This document shows, in pieces, positions 6,462 through 13,708 of a stretch of DNA of 16,423 nt. The first letter of the stretch is position 1. Every line of letters begins with the position of its first letter. Where the stretch lies: the NCBI GenBank assembly GCA_021787665.1, contig JAJYLN010000031.1, positions 1 to 16,423 on the forward strand, read 5' to 3'. A program made the translations under genes and the position numbers. The DNA is from a bacterium. Lineage in GTDB: Bacteria > JAMCPX01. The notes beneath the pieces are model-generated. The model was not told the origin of the DNA, searched no databases, and saw only the letters and a program-made list of their open reading frames with translations.

Positions 6462-6932
6462 TCAGTCGGCCTGCTTGACAGACACGACGCACTCCTCTTT
6501 CAGGGTAGAGAACACCACCATGGTGTAGGTCCTCACTACCCCGGTTATGCCGCGCAGATCCTTGATCAGCCTCTCGAGCGTGGTCGTGTTGCGCGTCTTG
6601 ACCTTGAGCAGGAGGGTATAGTCACCGGTAACGTGGTGGCACTCGAGGATGTCATCATTGATGCCGGCGATGGCCTTCTCAAAGCTGTCGATGTCCTGCG
6701 GGTGTTCTATGTAGACCCCGATGAATGCAGTGACGTCGATGCCGAGCTTCTTCTCGTCGACCACGGTCACATACCTCTTGATGACCCCTGTCTTCTCCAG
6801 CTTCTTTACACGGTCAATGACAGAGGGTGGCTGGAGCTTTACCAGCTTTGCGATATCGCGGTACGTGGTCCTGCTGTCCTTTTGCAGGATGCTGAGAATC
6901 TTTGTATCGATGCTGTCTATGCCATCGGACAT
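6462..6932 (-). CDS. Lrp/AsnC-family transcriptional regulator
   Basis: The protein has 156 residues, the usual family length. The N-terminal AsnC helix-turn-helix is clear (IDTKILSILQKDSRTTYRDI, then SVIDRVKKLEKTGVIKRY), followed by the RAM effector-binding domain with IGVYIEHPQDI, HHVTGDYTLLLKVKTRN and LERLIKDLRGI. Such regulators sense amino acids and form oligomers that bend promoter DNA. It diverges from the glutamate synthase operon at 7183, so control of that operon and of itself is the natural hypothesis. AAGGA lies 8 bases before ATG 6932. An inverted repeat next to the start (6943-6962) could be an autoregulatory site. Glutamine or glutamate as effector is only a guess. Confidence 0.93.
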   Translation of the reverse strand: MSDGIDSIDTKILSILQKDSRTTYRDIAKLVKLQPPSVIDRVKKLEKTGVIKRYVTVVDEKKLGIDVTAFIGVYIEHPQDIDSFEKAIAGINDDILECHHVTGDYTLLLKVKTRNTTTLERLIKDLRGITGVVRTYTMVVFSTLKEECVVSVKQAD

Positions 6933-6942
6933 GTTGGTATCC

Positions 6943-6962
6943 TTATAAAATTAGATTTATAA
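6943..6962. promoter_or_regulatory. AT-rich inverted repeat next to the Lrp-gene start
   Basis: TTATAAA and TTTATAA form perfect 7-bp arms separated by 6 bp, centred just upstream of the regulator's ribosome site. AT-rich dyads are typical of Lrp-family operators, so autoregulation is plausible. It could also simply be an AT-rich leader. Confidence 0.45.
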
Positions 6963-6983
6963 TACATCTGACCTTACTTTATA

Positions 6984-7013
6984 TGGATAGCCCCAAAGGG
7001 GGCATATTGTCAA
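6984..7013 (-). promoter_or_regulatory. Possible promoter of the Lrp-family gene
   Basis: On the minus strand a perfect TTGACA (7008-7013) is followed after 18 bp by TATCCA (6984-6989). The -10 is weak. A GC-rich dyad GCCCC-AAAG-GGGGC (6990-7003) lies within the spacer, unusual in this AT-rich region, and could be an operator between the divergent promoters. Confidence 0.45.
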
Positions 7014-7039
7014 GCGCTTTGTAGCTATTACGGTTTTTC

Positions 7040-7068
7040 TTGACATATCTGATCTTAAAGATTACATT
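7040..7068 (+). promoter_or_regulatory. Promoter of the glutamate synthase operon
   Basis: TTGACA (7040-7045) and TACATT (7063-7068) are spaced by 17 bp, a good sigma70-type pair. A leader of about 110 bases follows. It contains the small dyad CTTAT-TTT-ATAAG (7103-7115), a possible Lrp-type site downstream of the start point. Confidence 0.65.
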
Positions 7069-7182
7069 TATATTACAAACGAAGGTCAAACAGAGAAAAA
7101 ACCTTATTTTATAAGATAGGGCAATGTTTGACGCAAGAGCGCTTAGAGCAGACAACAGAAGGCAGCAAGGAGACTGGAGAAC

Positions 7183-8697
7183 ATGCTTTACAAGAACCCT
7201 TACAACAACTACTTTGATTATGTAGTCCAGAGGGACCTTGACAAGTGCATCAGGTGCAAGGCCTGTGTTGCACAGTGCTCGTACGGGGCAAACTTCTATG
7301 ACGCGGACAGGGACGTGATCTATAGTACCGATGCCAACTGCGTGGGGTGCATGCGGTGCTCGACCTTCTGCCCCACGGATTGTATACGAATAGTCAGAAA
7401 CCCGGACACCTTCAGGCCCAACGCGAACTGGAAAGACAACAACATGAAGGACCTCTATAAGCAGGCCGGTACCGGCGGGATCATTATCACCGGCATGGGC
7501 AACGACAAGCCATACACCAACTACTGGGAGCACATGGTCATTGATGCGTGCCAGGTCACCAACCCGTCCATAGACCCGCTCAGGGAGCCTATGGAGCTGA
7601 GGACCTTCCTCGGCAGGAAGCCGGACAGGATCGAGATCGACAAGAAGGGCGATATGACCACGAAGCTCGCGCCCCAGCTCGTTCTCGAGACGCCCATCAT
7701 GTTCTCAGCGATGTCGTACGGCTCGATCAACTATAACGTCTGCGAGTCCGTTGCACGGGCAGCGAAGGAGCTCGGTACCTACTGGAACACGGGCGAAGGC
7801 GGACTGCCCAAAACGCTCTACCAGTACGGCGAGCGTACCATCGTGCAGTGCGCGTCCGGCAGGTTCGGCGTAAGCCCGGAGTACCTCGGTGCCGGCGCCG
7901 CGATAGAGATTAAGATCGGTCAGGGCGCAAAACCGGGCATCGGTGGCCACCTGCCCGGAGAGAAGGTGCTGGAGGGCATATCCGAGACAAGGATGATCCC
8001 GGTGGGCACAGACGCCATCTCCCCCGCGCCGCACCACGACATCTATTCGATAGAGGACCTCAAGCAGCTCATCTACGCTCTGAAAGAGGCCACGCATTAC
8101 GAGAAGCCCGTCTCCGTGAAGATAGCGGCCGTGCACAACGTCGCAGCGATAGCGAGCGGTATTGCACGGGCCGGCGCCGATATCATCGCGATCGACGGGT
8201 TTCGCGGCGGCACCGGTGCGGCACCCAAGGCCATACGGGACAACGTCGGCATCCCCATAGAGGTGGCCATCGCCGCGGTGGATGAAAGACTGAGACAGGA
8301 GGGCATACGGAACGCGGTTTCCCTGGTCGCTGCCGGCGGATTCAGGAGCAGCAGCGACGTCATCAAGGCGATCGCGCTCGGGGCGGACGCCGTGTATATA
8401 GCCACGTCCGCGCTCATGTCTCTGGGCTGTACTCTGTGCCAGCAGTGTCACCGGGGCAGATGTGCCTGGGGCATCACTACGAACGACCCGGAGCTTGCAA
8501 AGCGCGTAAACCCGGAGATCGGCGCAGAGCGGCTGGTAAACCTTATTCAGGCATGGTCGAACGAGATCAAGGAAATGCTCGGGCTCATGGGCATCAACTG
8601 CATCGAGAGCCTGAAGGGGAACCGCGACAGGCTCAGGGGTGTGGGCCTTTCCGAGGTGGAATTGACGGCCCTGGGCATACAGCAGGCAGGGATGTGA
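7183..8697 (+). CDS. gltB: Glutamate synthase, FMN/Fe-S catalytic subunit (archaeal-type)
   Basis: This is the synthase core of a split GOGAT: ammonia released from glutamine reacts with 2-oxoglutarate on FMN to give glutamate. The 504-residue protein starts with a two-cluster ferredoxin domain (Cys22, 25, 28, 32 and Cys53, 56, 59, 63). The Glu_synthase FMN barrel follows, with FSAMSYGSIN, NTGEGG, KIGQGAKPGIGGHLPG, ISPAPHHDIYS, DGFRGGTGAAPKA and AAGGFRSSSDVIKAIALGAD. The C-x5-C-x4-C pattern for the 3Fe-4S cluster is present (Cys416, 422, 427). The glutaminase and GXGXG domains that are fused in ordinary GltB are encoded separately downstream at 10521 and 11626. AAGGAG precedes ATG 7183. It heads a five-gene operon. 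Confidence 0.95.
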   Translation: MLYKNPYNNYFDYVVQRDLDKCIRCKACVAQCSYGANFYDADRDVIYSTDANCVGCMRCSTFCPTDCIRIVRNPDTFRPNANWKDNNMKDLYKQAGTGGIIITGMGNDKPYTNYWEHMVIDACQVTNPSIDPLREPMELRTFLGRKPDRIEIDKKGDMTTKLAPQLVLETPIMFSAMSYGSINYNVCESVARAAKELGTYWNTGEGGLPKTLYQYGERTIVQCASGRFGVSPEYLGAGAAIEIKIGQGAKPGIGGHLPGEKVLEGISETRMIPVGTDAISPAPHHDIYSIEDLKQLIYALKEATHYEKPVSVKIAAVHNVAAIASGIARAGADIIAIDGFRGGTGAAPKAIRDNVGIPIEVAIAAVDERLRQEGIRNAVSLVAAGGFRSSSDVIKAIALGADAVYIATSALMSLGCTLCQQCHRGRCAWGITTNDPELAKRVNPEIGAERLVNLIQAWSNEIKEMLGLMGINCIESLKGNRDRLRGVGLSEVELTALGIQQAGM

Positions 8698-8775
8698 GAT
8701 GATTAGTGCATACAGGTTTCAGCGCTATTCCTCTTGCCTAAGAGAGGAAAATGCGGAAAAGGTTACGATGATAGT

Positions 8776-9234
8776 ATGAAGGTCGTATATCCGAGAGAAC
8801 AGTGGTGTGTCGCGTGCAACCTGTGCGAGGTCGCGTGCATGACCGAGCACTCGAAGACAAAGGACCCGCTGAAGGCCTACCGGACTGAGAAGCCGCGGCC
8901 GGTCAGCAGGACAAGGGTGGAGTACAGGCCACCGCTCGCCATCTCCATCATGTGCAGGCACTGCGCGGAGGCGGAGTGCGTGGAGGCGTGCAAGAACGGC
9001 TCTCTGACGCGGAACGAGGTGACCGGCAGGATAGAGCTCGATCAGGACAAGTGCCTGGGGTGCTGGATGTGCATCATGGCGTGCCCCTACGGCGCCATCG
9101 GCCAGGTCACCAGGCCTGTCGGGCAGGAGGAAAGGCGCGTCGCGAACAAGTGCGACCTGTGTCCGGACAGAGAGGTCCCGGCATGCGTGAGTGCGTGCCC
9201 GAACCGAGCGCTGGTATTCGAGGATAGGGGATGA
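8776..9234 (+). CDS. Polyferredoxin-like 4Fe-4S electron-transfer protein
   Basis: The protein has 152 residues and sixteen cysteines in four groups: CVACNLCEVAC (11-21), CRHCAEAECVEAC, CLGCWMCIMACP and CDLCPDREVPACVSACP. This is the four-cluster arrangement of HycB/DmsB-like Fe-S subunits. It probably carries electrons between the FAD oxidoreductase encoded next and the synthase core. ATG 8776 matches where relatives begin (MKVVYPRE). In-frame codons upstream to 8734 are low-complexity and unlikely. The 78-bp spacer after the synthase gene holds a small hairpin (CTCTT/AAGAG, 8731-8744). The next gene begins 4 bp after its stop. Confidence 0.9.
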   Translation: MKVVYPREQWCVACNLCEVACMTEHSKTKDPLKAYRTEKPRPVSRTRVEYRPPLAISIMCRHCAEAECVEACKNGSLTRNEVTGRIELDQDKCLGCWMCIMACPYGAIGQVTRPVGQEERRVANKCDLCPDREVPACVSACPNRALVFEDRG

Positions 9235-9238
9235 GGTC

Positions 9239-10507
9239 ATGAAATACGTCATTATCGGAAACTCCTACGCAGGCGTGTTCGCAATCGAGGCCATCAGCAG
9301 GCTGGATGCGGGAGGAGCAATTACGGTCATCTCCAGGGAGCCGTACCACGTGTATGCCCGCGCCGCCATACACGAATACATGGACGGGGCCATCGGAGAA
9401 AGCCGGATGTATTACCGGGACAAGGACTTCTACGAGCGGAACCGGGTCACGGCGATGCTCGGCAGGACCGTTACCCAGATCCTGCCGGAGCAGCACAGGG
9501 TCGTGCTGGACGACGGACAGAAGGTGGACTACGACAGACTGATGATCGGCGCAGGCGGGGTCCCGATAACCCCCCCGATCGAAGGCTCCAAAGGGCCCGG
9601 CATGTTCACCTTTACGACATGGGACGACGCAAAGGCGCTCAGAGACTGGGTCAAGGCCCGGAAGACCCCGAAGGCGGTCGTCATCGGCGGTGGTCTTATC
9701 GGCCTACAGTGTGCCGAGGGACTGAAGCACATGGGCGTGGACGTGACGGTCGTCGAGCTTGCCGACTATGTGCTGGTAAAGGCGCTCGACCGCTTTGCTG
9801 CGCTGCGCGTGCAGCAGTGGCTCCGGGACAACGGCCTGAACGTCGTGACCGGCAATACCGTCGCGTCGGTGAGCAGGGTAAAGGGCGCTATTACGGGCGT
9901 GAAACTGAAGGGCGGTGAGCGGCTCAAGTGTGACACCGTCGTGCTCAGCATCGGGGTACGTCCCAATACCGGTTTTCTCGAGGGATCGGGCATCAAGGTC
10001 GACCGGGGCATTATGGTAGACAACAGCATGCAGACGAACATACGGGACGTGTTTGCAGCAGGTGACGTGACGGAGGCCGAGGACTTCCTCAGGAAGAGGC
10101 CGGAGGTCATCCCGATAATACCCGTTGCGACCATGCAGGGCAGGATAGCGGGGTCCACGATGGCGGGCAGGAAAGAGGTATACCCCGGCGGGCTGTCCCA
10201 GAGCGCGTTCCAGTTCTTTGGCAAGAGCGTGATCTCCATAGGGAATGTCATCTCTATAGATAAGAACGGCGGTTTCGAGGAGATCATCAGCGAGGATGGA
10301 GAGGTCTATAAGAAAGCGGTTTTGCGGGACGGGATGCTGGTCGGTGTACTGTCCATGAATTTTGTTACCCGGATCGGCATCTACAACAGCATCATACGAT
10401 CGAGGATGAACGTCTCCGGCATAAAGGACAAGCTGCTGGCGGACAATTTCGGATTCCTCGATCTCCCGAAGGAGTTCAGGGACGAGATGCTGACAAAGCC
10501 CGGGTAA
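9239..10507 (+). CDS. FAD/NAD(P)-dependent oxidoreductase of the GOGAT operon
   Basis: The protein has 422 residues and a pyridine nucleotide-disulphide oxidoreductase fold. The FAD-binding Rossmann motif is at the N-terminus (VIIGNSYAGVFAIEA), the NAD(P)-binding one at about 140-170 (AVVIGGGLIGLQCAEGL), and the second FAD contact is VFAAGDVTEAEDF. There is no redox-active CxxC pair, so it resembles NADH oxidase or ferredoxin-reductase types. In this operon it most likely feeds electrons from NAD(P)H through the Fe-S protein to the synthase, taking the place of GltD. ATG 9239 is chosen because GAGG precedes it and the Rossmann strand begins right there. The frame is open to 9191 but that part overlaps the previous gene. 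Confidence 0.9.
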   Translation: MKYVIIGNSYAGVFAIEAISRLDAGGAITVISREPYHVYARAAIHEYMDGAIGESRMYYRDKDFYERNRVTAMLGRTVTQILPEQHRVVLDDGQKVDYDRLMIGAGGVPITPPIEGSKGPGMFTFTTWDDAKALRDWVKARKTPKAVVIGGGLIGLQCAEGLKHMGVDVTVVELADYVLVKALDRFAALRVQQWLRDNGLNVVTGNTVASVSRVKGAITGVKLKGGERLKCDTVVLSIGVRPNTGFLEGSGIKVDRGIMVDNSMQTNIRDVFAAGDVTEAEDFLRKRPEVIPIIPVATMQGRIAGSTMAGRKEVYPGGLSQSAFQFFGKSVISIGNVISIDKNGGFEEIISEDGEVYKKAVLRDGMLVGVLSMNFVTRIGIYNSIIRSRMNVSGIKDKLLADNFGFLDLPKEFRDEMLTKPG

Positions 10508-10520
10508 GGATAAGAAGTAT

Positions 10521-11624
10521 ATGGGAATAAAACCTTCTACACCGTATGGGAAGGACCACGGTGGCTGCGGCCTGGTCGGGATACTCGACAGGGCCGGCAG
10601 GCCGGTCTCCGGCGACATGATCGTGTCATCGCTGTGCTCCATGAAAGAGCGGGGCAACGGCCTGGGCAGCGGGTACGCGGTCTACGGAGCATACCCCCAG
10701 TTCAGGGAGAGCTTTGGCGTGCACGTCATGTACAACGACGCGGCTGCCCGGGGTACCGTCGAGGCACTGCTGAAGTCGAAGCTCGAGCTTGTCCACGCGG
10801 AGCCGGTGCCAGTCAGGAAGATCCATGCGATTGCAGACCCGCCGGAGTTCTGGAGGTATTTCGTCAATCCGCCGGCCCCGGTCATAGAGCAGGGCGAAGA
10901 TGCGCTGGACGATCTGATCGTCGGCACCGTCATGGATATCAACGAGCGGATCGAGGGCGCCTACGTCGTCTCGAGCGGTAAGGACCTCGCGGTGTTCAAG
11001 GGCGTGGGGCACCCCGATGCGATCGCGGAGTTCTTCCGGATGCAGGACTATGCCGGACATCTCTTGCTCGGACACACGCGGTTCCCGACCAACACGCCGG
11101 GGTGGTGGGGCGGGGCACACCCGTTCACCATACTGGACTGGTCCATCGTGCACAACGGAGAGATCTCTTCCTATGGCACGAACAGGAGGTATGTGGAGAT
11201 GTTCGGGTACAAGTGTACGCTCCTTACGGACACGGAGGTGGTGGCGTACCTCCTCGACCTGCTGATACGGAAGAAGGGCCTGCCCCTCCCGGCCGCTGCA
11301 GCAGTGCTTGCACCGCCGTTCTGGAAGGACATCCTCCAGATGGAACCGGCGAAGAGGGATTACTACACCGCACTGAGGGTGTCCTATGCGAACGCGACCC
11401 TGAACGGCCCGTTCGCCATCCTCATGGGCTTCAGCAACGGTATCCTCGGACTCAACGACAGGATAAAGCTGCGGCCGCTCGTTGTCGGCAGAAAGGGCGA
11501 CCTCGTGGCGATCGCGAGCGAGGAGTCGGCGATCCGGGAGGTCATACCGGAGCCGGAGGACGTATGGGCTCCCAAGGCCGGCGAGCCCATCATCTTGACA
11601 CTGAAGGAAGGAGCACCGCACTAG
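10521..11624 (+). CDS. Class-II glutamine amidotransferase subunit of glutamate synthase
   Basis: This subunit hydrolyses glutamine and supplies ammonia to the synthase core. The 367-residue protein is an Ntn-hydrolase glutaminase. The probable nucleophile is Cys16 in HGGCGLVGILD, with HTRFPTNTP, the oxyanion/amide motif VHNGEIS and LLTDTEVVAYLLD following in family order. Because the nucleophile must become N-terminal, the first 15 residues would have to be removed as a propeptide, as in PurF and GltB of some bacteria. Most class-II enzymes have Cys at position 2. It starts 14 bp after the oxidoreductase with AAGGA upstream, and ends 1 bp before the GXGXG gene, so the two are tightly coupled. 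Confidence 0.92.
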   Translation: MGIKPSTPYGKDHGGCGLVGILDRAGRPVSGDMIVSSLCSMKERGNGLGSGYAVYGAYPQFRESFGVHVMYNDAAARGTVEALLKSKLELVHAEPVPVRKIHAIADPPEFWRYFVNPPAPVIEQGEDALDDLIVGTVMDINERIEGAYVVSSGKDLAVFKGVGHPDAIAEFFRMQDYAGHLLLGHTRFPTNTPGWWGGAHPFTILDWSIVHNGEISSYGTNRRYVEMFGYKCTLLTDTEVVAYLLDLLIRKKGLPLPAAAAVLAPPFWKDILQMEPAKRDYYTALRVSYANATLNGPFAILMGFSNGILGLNDRIKLRPLVVGRKGDLVAIASEESAIREVIPEPEDVWAPKAGEPIILTLKEGAPH

Positions 11625-11625
11625 T

Positions 11626-12375
11626 ATGCAGGACCGGATCGAAATCGACGCGAAGGGTGTGCATTACCGGGAGCTCAACGAGCGGATCCGTGCGGCAGTG
11701 GCCGAGGGTGCGAGGGAGATCGAGCTCCTCCACGTCAACGGCCAGCGATACATCGGCGACGGGCTCAGGCAAGACGTCAGGATCGCCGTCGACGGTGTCC
11801 CGGGGAACGACCTCGGTATCTTCATGAACGGCCCCCTCATCACCGTCAACAACAACGCGCAGGACGCCGTGGGCAATACCATGAACGGCGGAAAGATCGT
11901 CGTGAAGGGCATGGCCGGCGACGTGTGCGGCTACGGCATGCGGGGCGGAAGGCTGTTCATCCTGAGGGACGCGGGTTACCGGGTCGGAATTCACATGAAA
12001 GGGTACAAGGACCTGAACCCGGTCATCGTCATCGGCGGAAATGCCGGCGACTTCCTTGCGGAATACATGGCAGGCGGCGTGATCGTGCTGCTGCGGATGT
12101 TCGGGAGGGACAACGGCAGCAGCGCTACCGGCGACTATCTCGGCGCCGGCATGCATGGCGGTACCGTGTACGTGCGGGACGGCATTGACAGGAGAAAGCT
12201 CGGCAAGGGCGTGGCTGTGGCCGAAATCACGGATACGGACAGGACACTGCTCCAGGGCATACTAACGGAGTATGCCGCTGACCTCGGGCTCGATGCACGC
12301 GAGATACTGACCGAACGGTTCGAGAAGCTCATACCCCTGAGCACGCGGCCCTACGCTAAGCTGTACACGTACTGA
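11626..12375 (+). CDS. GXGXG-domain subunit of glutamate synthase
   Basis: This 249-residue protein corresponds to the C-terminal structural domain of GltB (GXGXG/alpha subunit C-terminal, also in FwdC/FmdC). The right-handed beta-helix repeats are visible as recurring glycine-rich turns: DGVPGNDLGIFMNGP, AVGNTMNGGKIVVKGMAGD, YGMRGGRLFILRDAG, VIGGNAGDFLAEYMAGG and DYLGAGMHGGTVYVRDG. The domain is not catalytic; in the fused enzyme it bridges the glutaminase and FMN domains. Only one base separates it from the amidotransferase gene. It is the last clear member of the operon; a 74-bp spacer follows. Confidence 0.93.
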   Translation: MQDRIEIDAKGVHYRELNERIRAAVAEGAREIELLHVNGQRYIGDGLRQDVRIAVDGVPGNDLGIFMNGPLITVNNNAQDAVGNTMNGGKIVVKGMAGDVCGYGMRGGRLFILRDAGYRVGIHMKGYKDLNPVIVIGGNAGDFLAEYMAGGVIVLLRMFGRDNGSSATGDYLGAGMHGGTVYVRDGIDRRKLGKGVAVAEITDTDRTLLQGILTEYAADLGLDAREILTERFEKLIPLSTRPYAKLYTY

Positions 12376-12449
12376 CCCACCACCATAATGGGAAATCCAC
12401 CTTCTCACATCGTTGTTGAAGATCGCGAACGATACGGCGTACCAGGTGG

Positions 12450-12638
12450 GTGGATGCCGTTATCATGGGCGGCGGAGCAGAATCGATACGGGGTATATCC
12501 TGTCCGGAGCACGTGGCCATCTTCAGGGTCTCGTATAGCGAGGTCAGCATCGTCGGGCTTGACCCGAACTCGGATACCGTGGATCGGGAAAAAGCGCTTG
12601 CGCTCAATGCCCGTGTTGTAGTAAAAGAGAACCCATGA
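12450..12638 (+). CDS. Hypothetical protein, 62 residues, possibly a truncated or frameshifted gene
   Basis: GTG 12450 opens a frame reading VDAVIMGGGAESIRGI and ending LALNARVVVKENP. Its TGA overlaps the mltG ATG (ATGA), good evidence that this frame is translated. I do not recognise it. In another frame, ATG 12388 opens MGNPPSHIVVEDRERYGVPG and stays open past 12450. One added base near 12446-12451 would join the two as ...YGVPGGVDAVIMGGG..., so a longer ancestral gene with a frameshift is possible. AGGTGG sits just before GTG 12450 but too close to be a standard ribosome site. Dyads ACCCACC/GGTGGGT (12375-12451) and ATCGTT/AACGAT (12409-12433) lie in the preceding spacer. Confidence 0.5.
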   Translation: MDAVIMGGGAESIRGISCPEHVAIFRVSYSEVSIVGLDPNSDTVDREKALALNARVVVKENP

Positions 12639-13708
12639 TCAAGAGGGCCGCCTGGTACATCGTTATTCTCGTGCTCGTGTCCGCGCTCGTCTTAGCCGTA
12701 CAGTTCGTGCGCTTCATCGTCATGCCCCCTTACCCGGCCGGGGTACTGCAGACCGTCGAGGTCCCGGCCGGTGACTCGTTCACGAAGATCTCCGGCATGC
12801 TCGCGGACAGGCACATCGTAAAGGACGAGTGGGACCTGAAGCTGCTCGCGTACCTCATGGGGGCGACGCACAGCGTAAAGTACGGCGAATACCTGCTCAG
12901 CGGCTCTATGAGGCCCACCACGATCATCGAGAAGCTTCTGAACGGCGAGGTCGAGCTGCACAAGGTGACCATCCCGGAGGGCTATACCGATCGGCAGATA
13001 GCACAGACGCTCGAGGAGAAGGGGCTCTTGAAGGACGTGGACGGCTTTAGGGAGCTTACCCGGGACAGGGCGTTCATTGCCGCGGAAGGGATAAGTGCCA
13101 GCTCGCTCGAGGGGTTCCTCTATCCGGAGACCTATGAGCTGAGCAAGGGGCTCCAGCCGAGAGAGATCATCAAAAAGATGATCAATCAGTTCAAGCTCGT
13201 GTATACCCCGGAGCTGCAGGAGCGTGCCGGCAAGATGGGGATGACGATGCTGCAGGTCGTCACGCTCGCTTCCATGATAGAGAAGGAGACCTCGGTGCCC
13301 TCGGAGAAGTTCCTCGTTTCCGCGGTCTTTCATAACAGGCTGAAGATCGGCATGAGACTGCAGTCTGACCCCACGGTCATTTACGCGATGCATATCACCG
13401 ACGCGGTGATTACGAAGAAGGAACTCAGGACCAAAAGCCCGTACAACACGTACACGGTCTACGGGCTGCCCCCGGGTCCCATCTGCAACCCCGGCAGGGA
13501 ATCTATCGTAGCGGCATTGTACCCTGCCAATGTGGCGTACCTCTATTTCGTGGCCAACAATGACGGCAGTCACGAGTTCTCCAGGACATTGGCCGAGCAC
13601 AACCATTATGTAAACATCTACCAGAGAAAGGACAGGAAGGATGAGCAGTCTGAAAGAACACATAGCAACGATAGTAAACGAGTGCGGTCCGCGAATCACC
13701 GGATCTGA
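12635..13708 (+). CDS. mltG: Endolytic murein transglycosylase MltG (YceG family)
   Basis: MltG cuts nascent peptidoglycan strands in the periplasm and is thought to end their elongation. The 357-residue protein has an N-terminal membrane anchor (about residues 5-30, rich in V, L and A) and a LysM-like region with SFTKISGMLADRHIVKD. The catalytic YceG domain contains TIPEGYTDRQIAQTL, SLEGFLYPETYEL, LASMIEKET with the catalytic Glu at 216 (E. coli Glu218), and FHNRL, LQSDPTVIYA, SPYNTYTVYGLPPGPICNPG. These are all diagnostic. Its start overlaps the preceding small frame by 4 bp. The last 20 or so residues, after VNIYQRK, are polar, not conserved and encoded in the 68-bp overlap with the peptidase gene. 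Confidence 0.97.
   Translation: MIKRAAWYIVILVLVSALVLAVQFVRFIVMPPYPAGVLQTVEVPAGDSFTKISGMLADRHIVKDEWDLKLLAYLMGATHSVKYGEYLLSGSMRPTTIIEKLLNGEVELHKVTIPEGYTDRQIAQTLEEKGLLKDVDGFRELTRDRAFIAAEGISASSLEGFLYPETYELSKGLQPREIIKKMINQFKLVYTPELQERAGKMGMTMLQVVTLASMIEKETSVPSEKFLVSAVFHNRLKIGMRLQSDPTVIYAMHITDAVITKKELRTKSPYNTYTVYGLPPGPICNPGRESIVAALYPANVAYLYFVANNDGSHEFSRTLAEHNHYVNIYQRKDRKDEQSERTHSNDSKRVRSANHRI

Noticed and set aside
7705-8451. Long minus-strand open frame inside the glutamate synthase gene
   Set aside because: It is the mirror of a GC-rich gene; the plus frame carries all the Fe-S and FMN motifs. The same holds for long minus frames under the oxidoreductase, amidotransferase and mltG genes.
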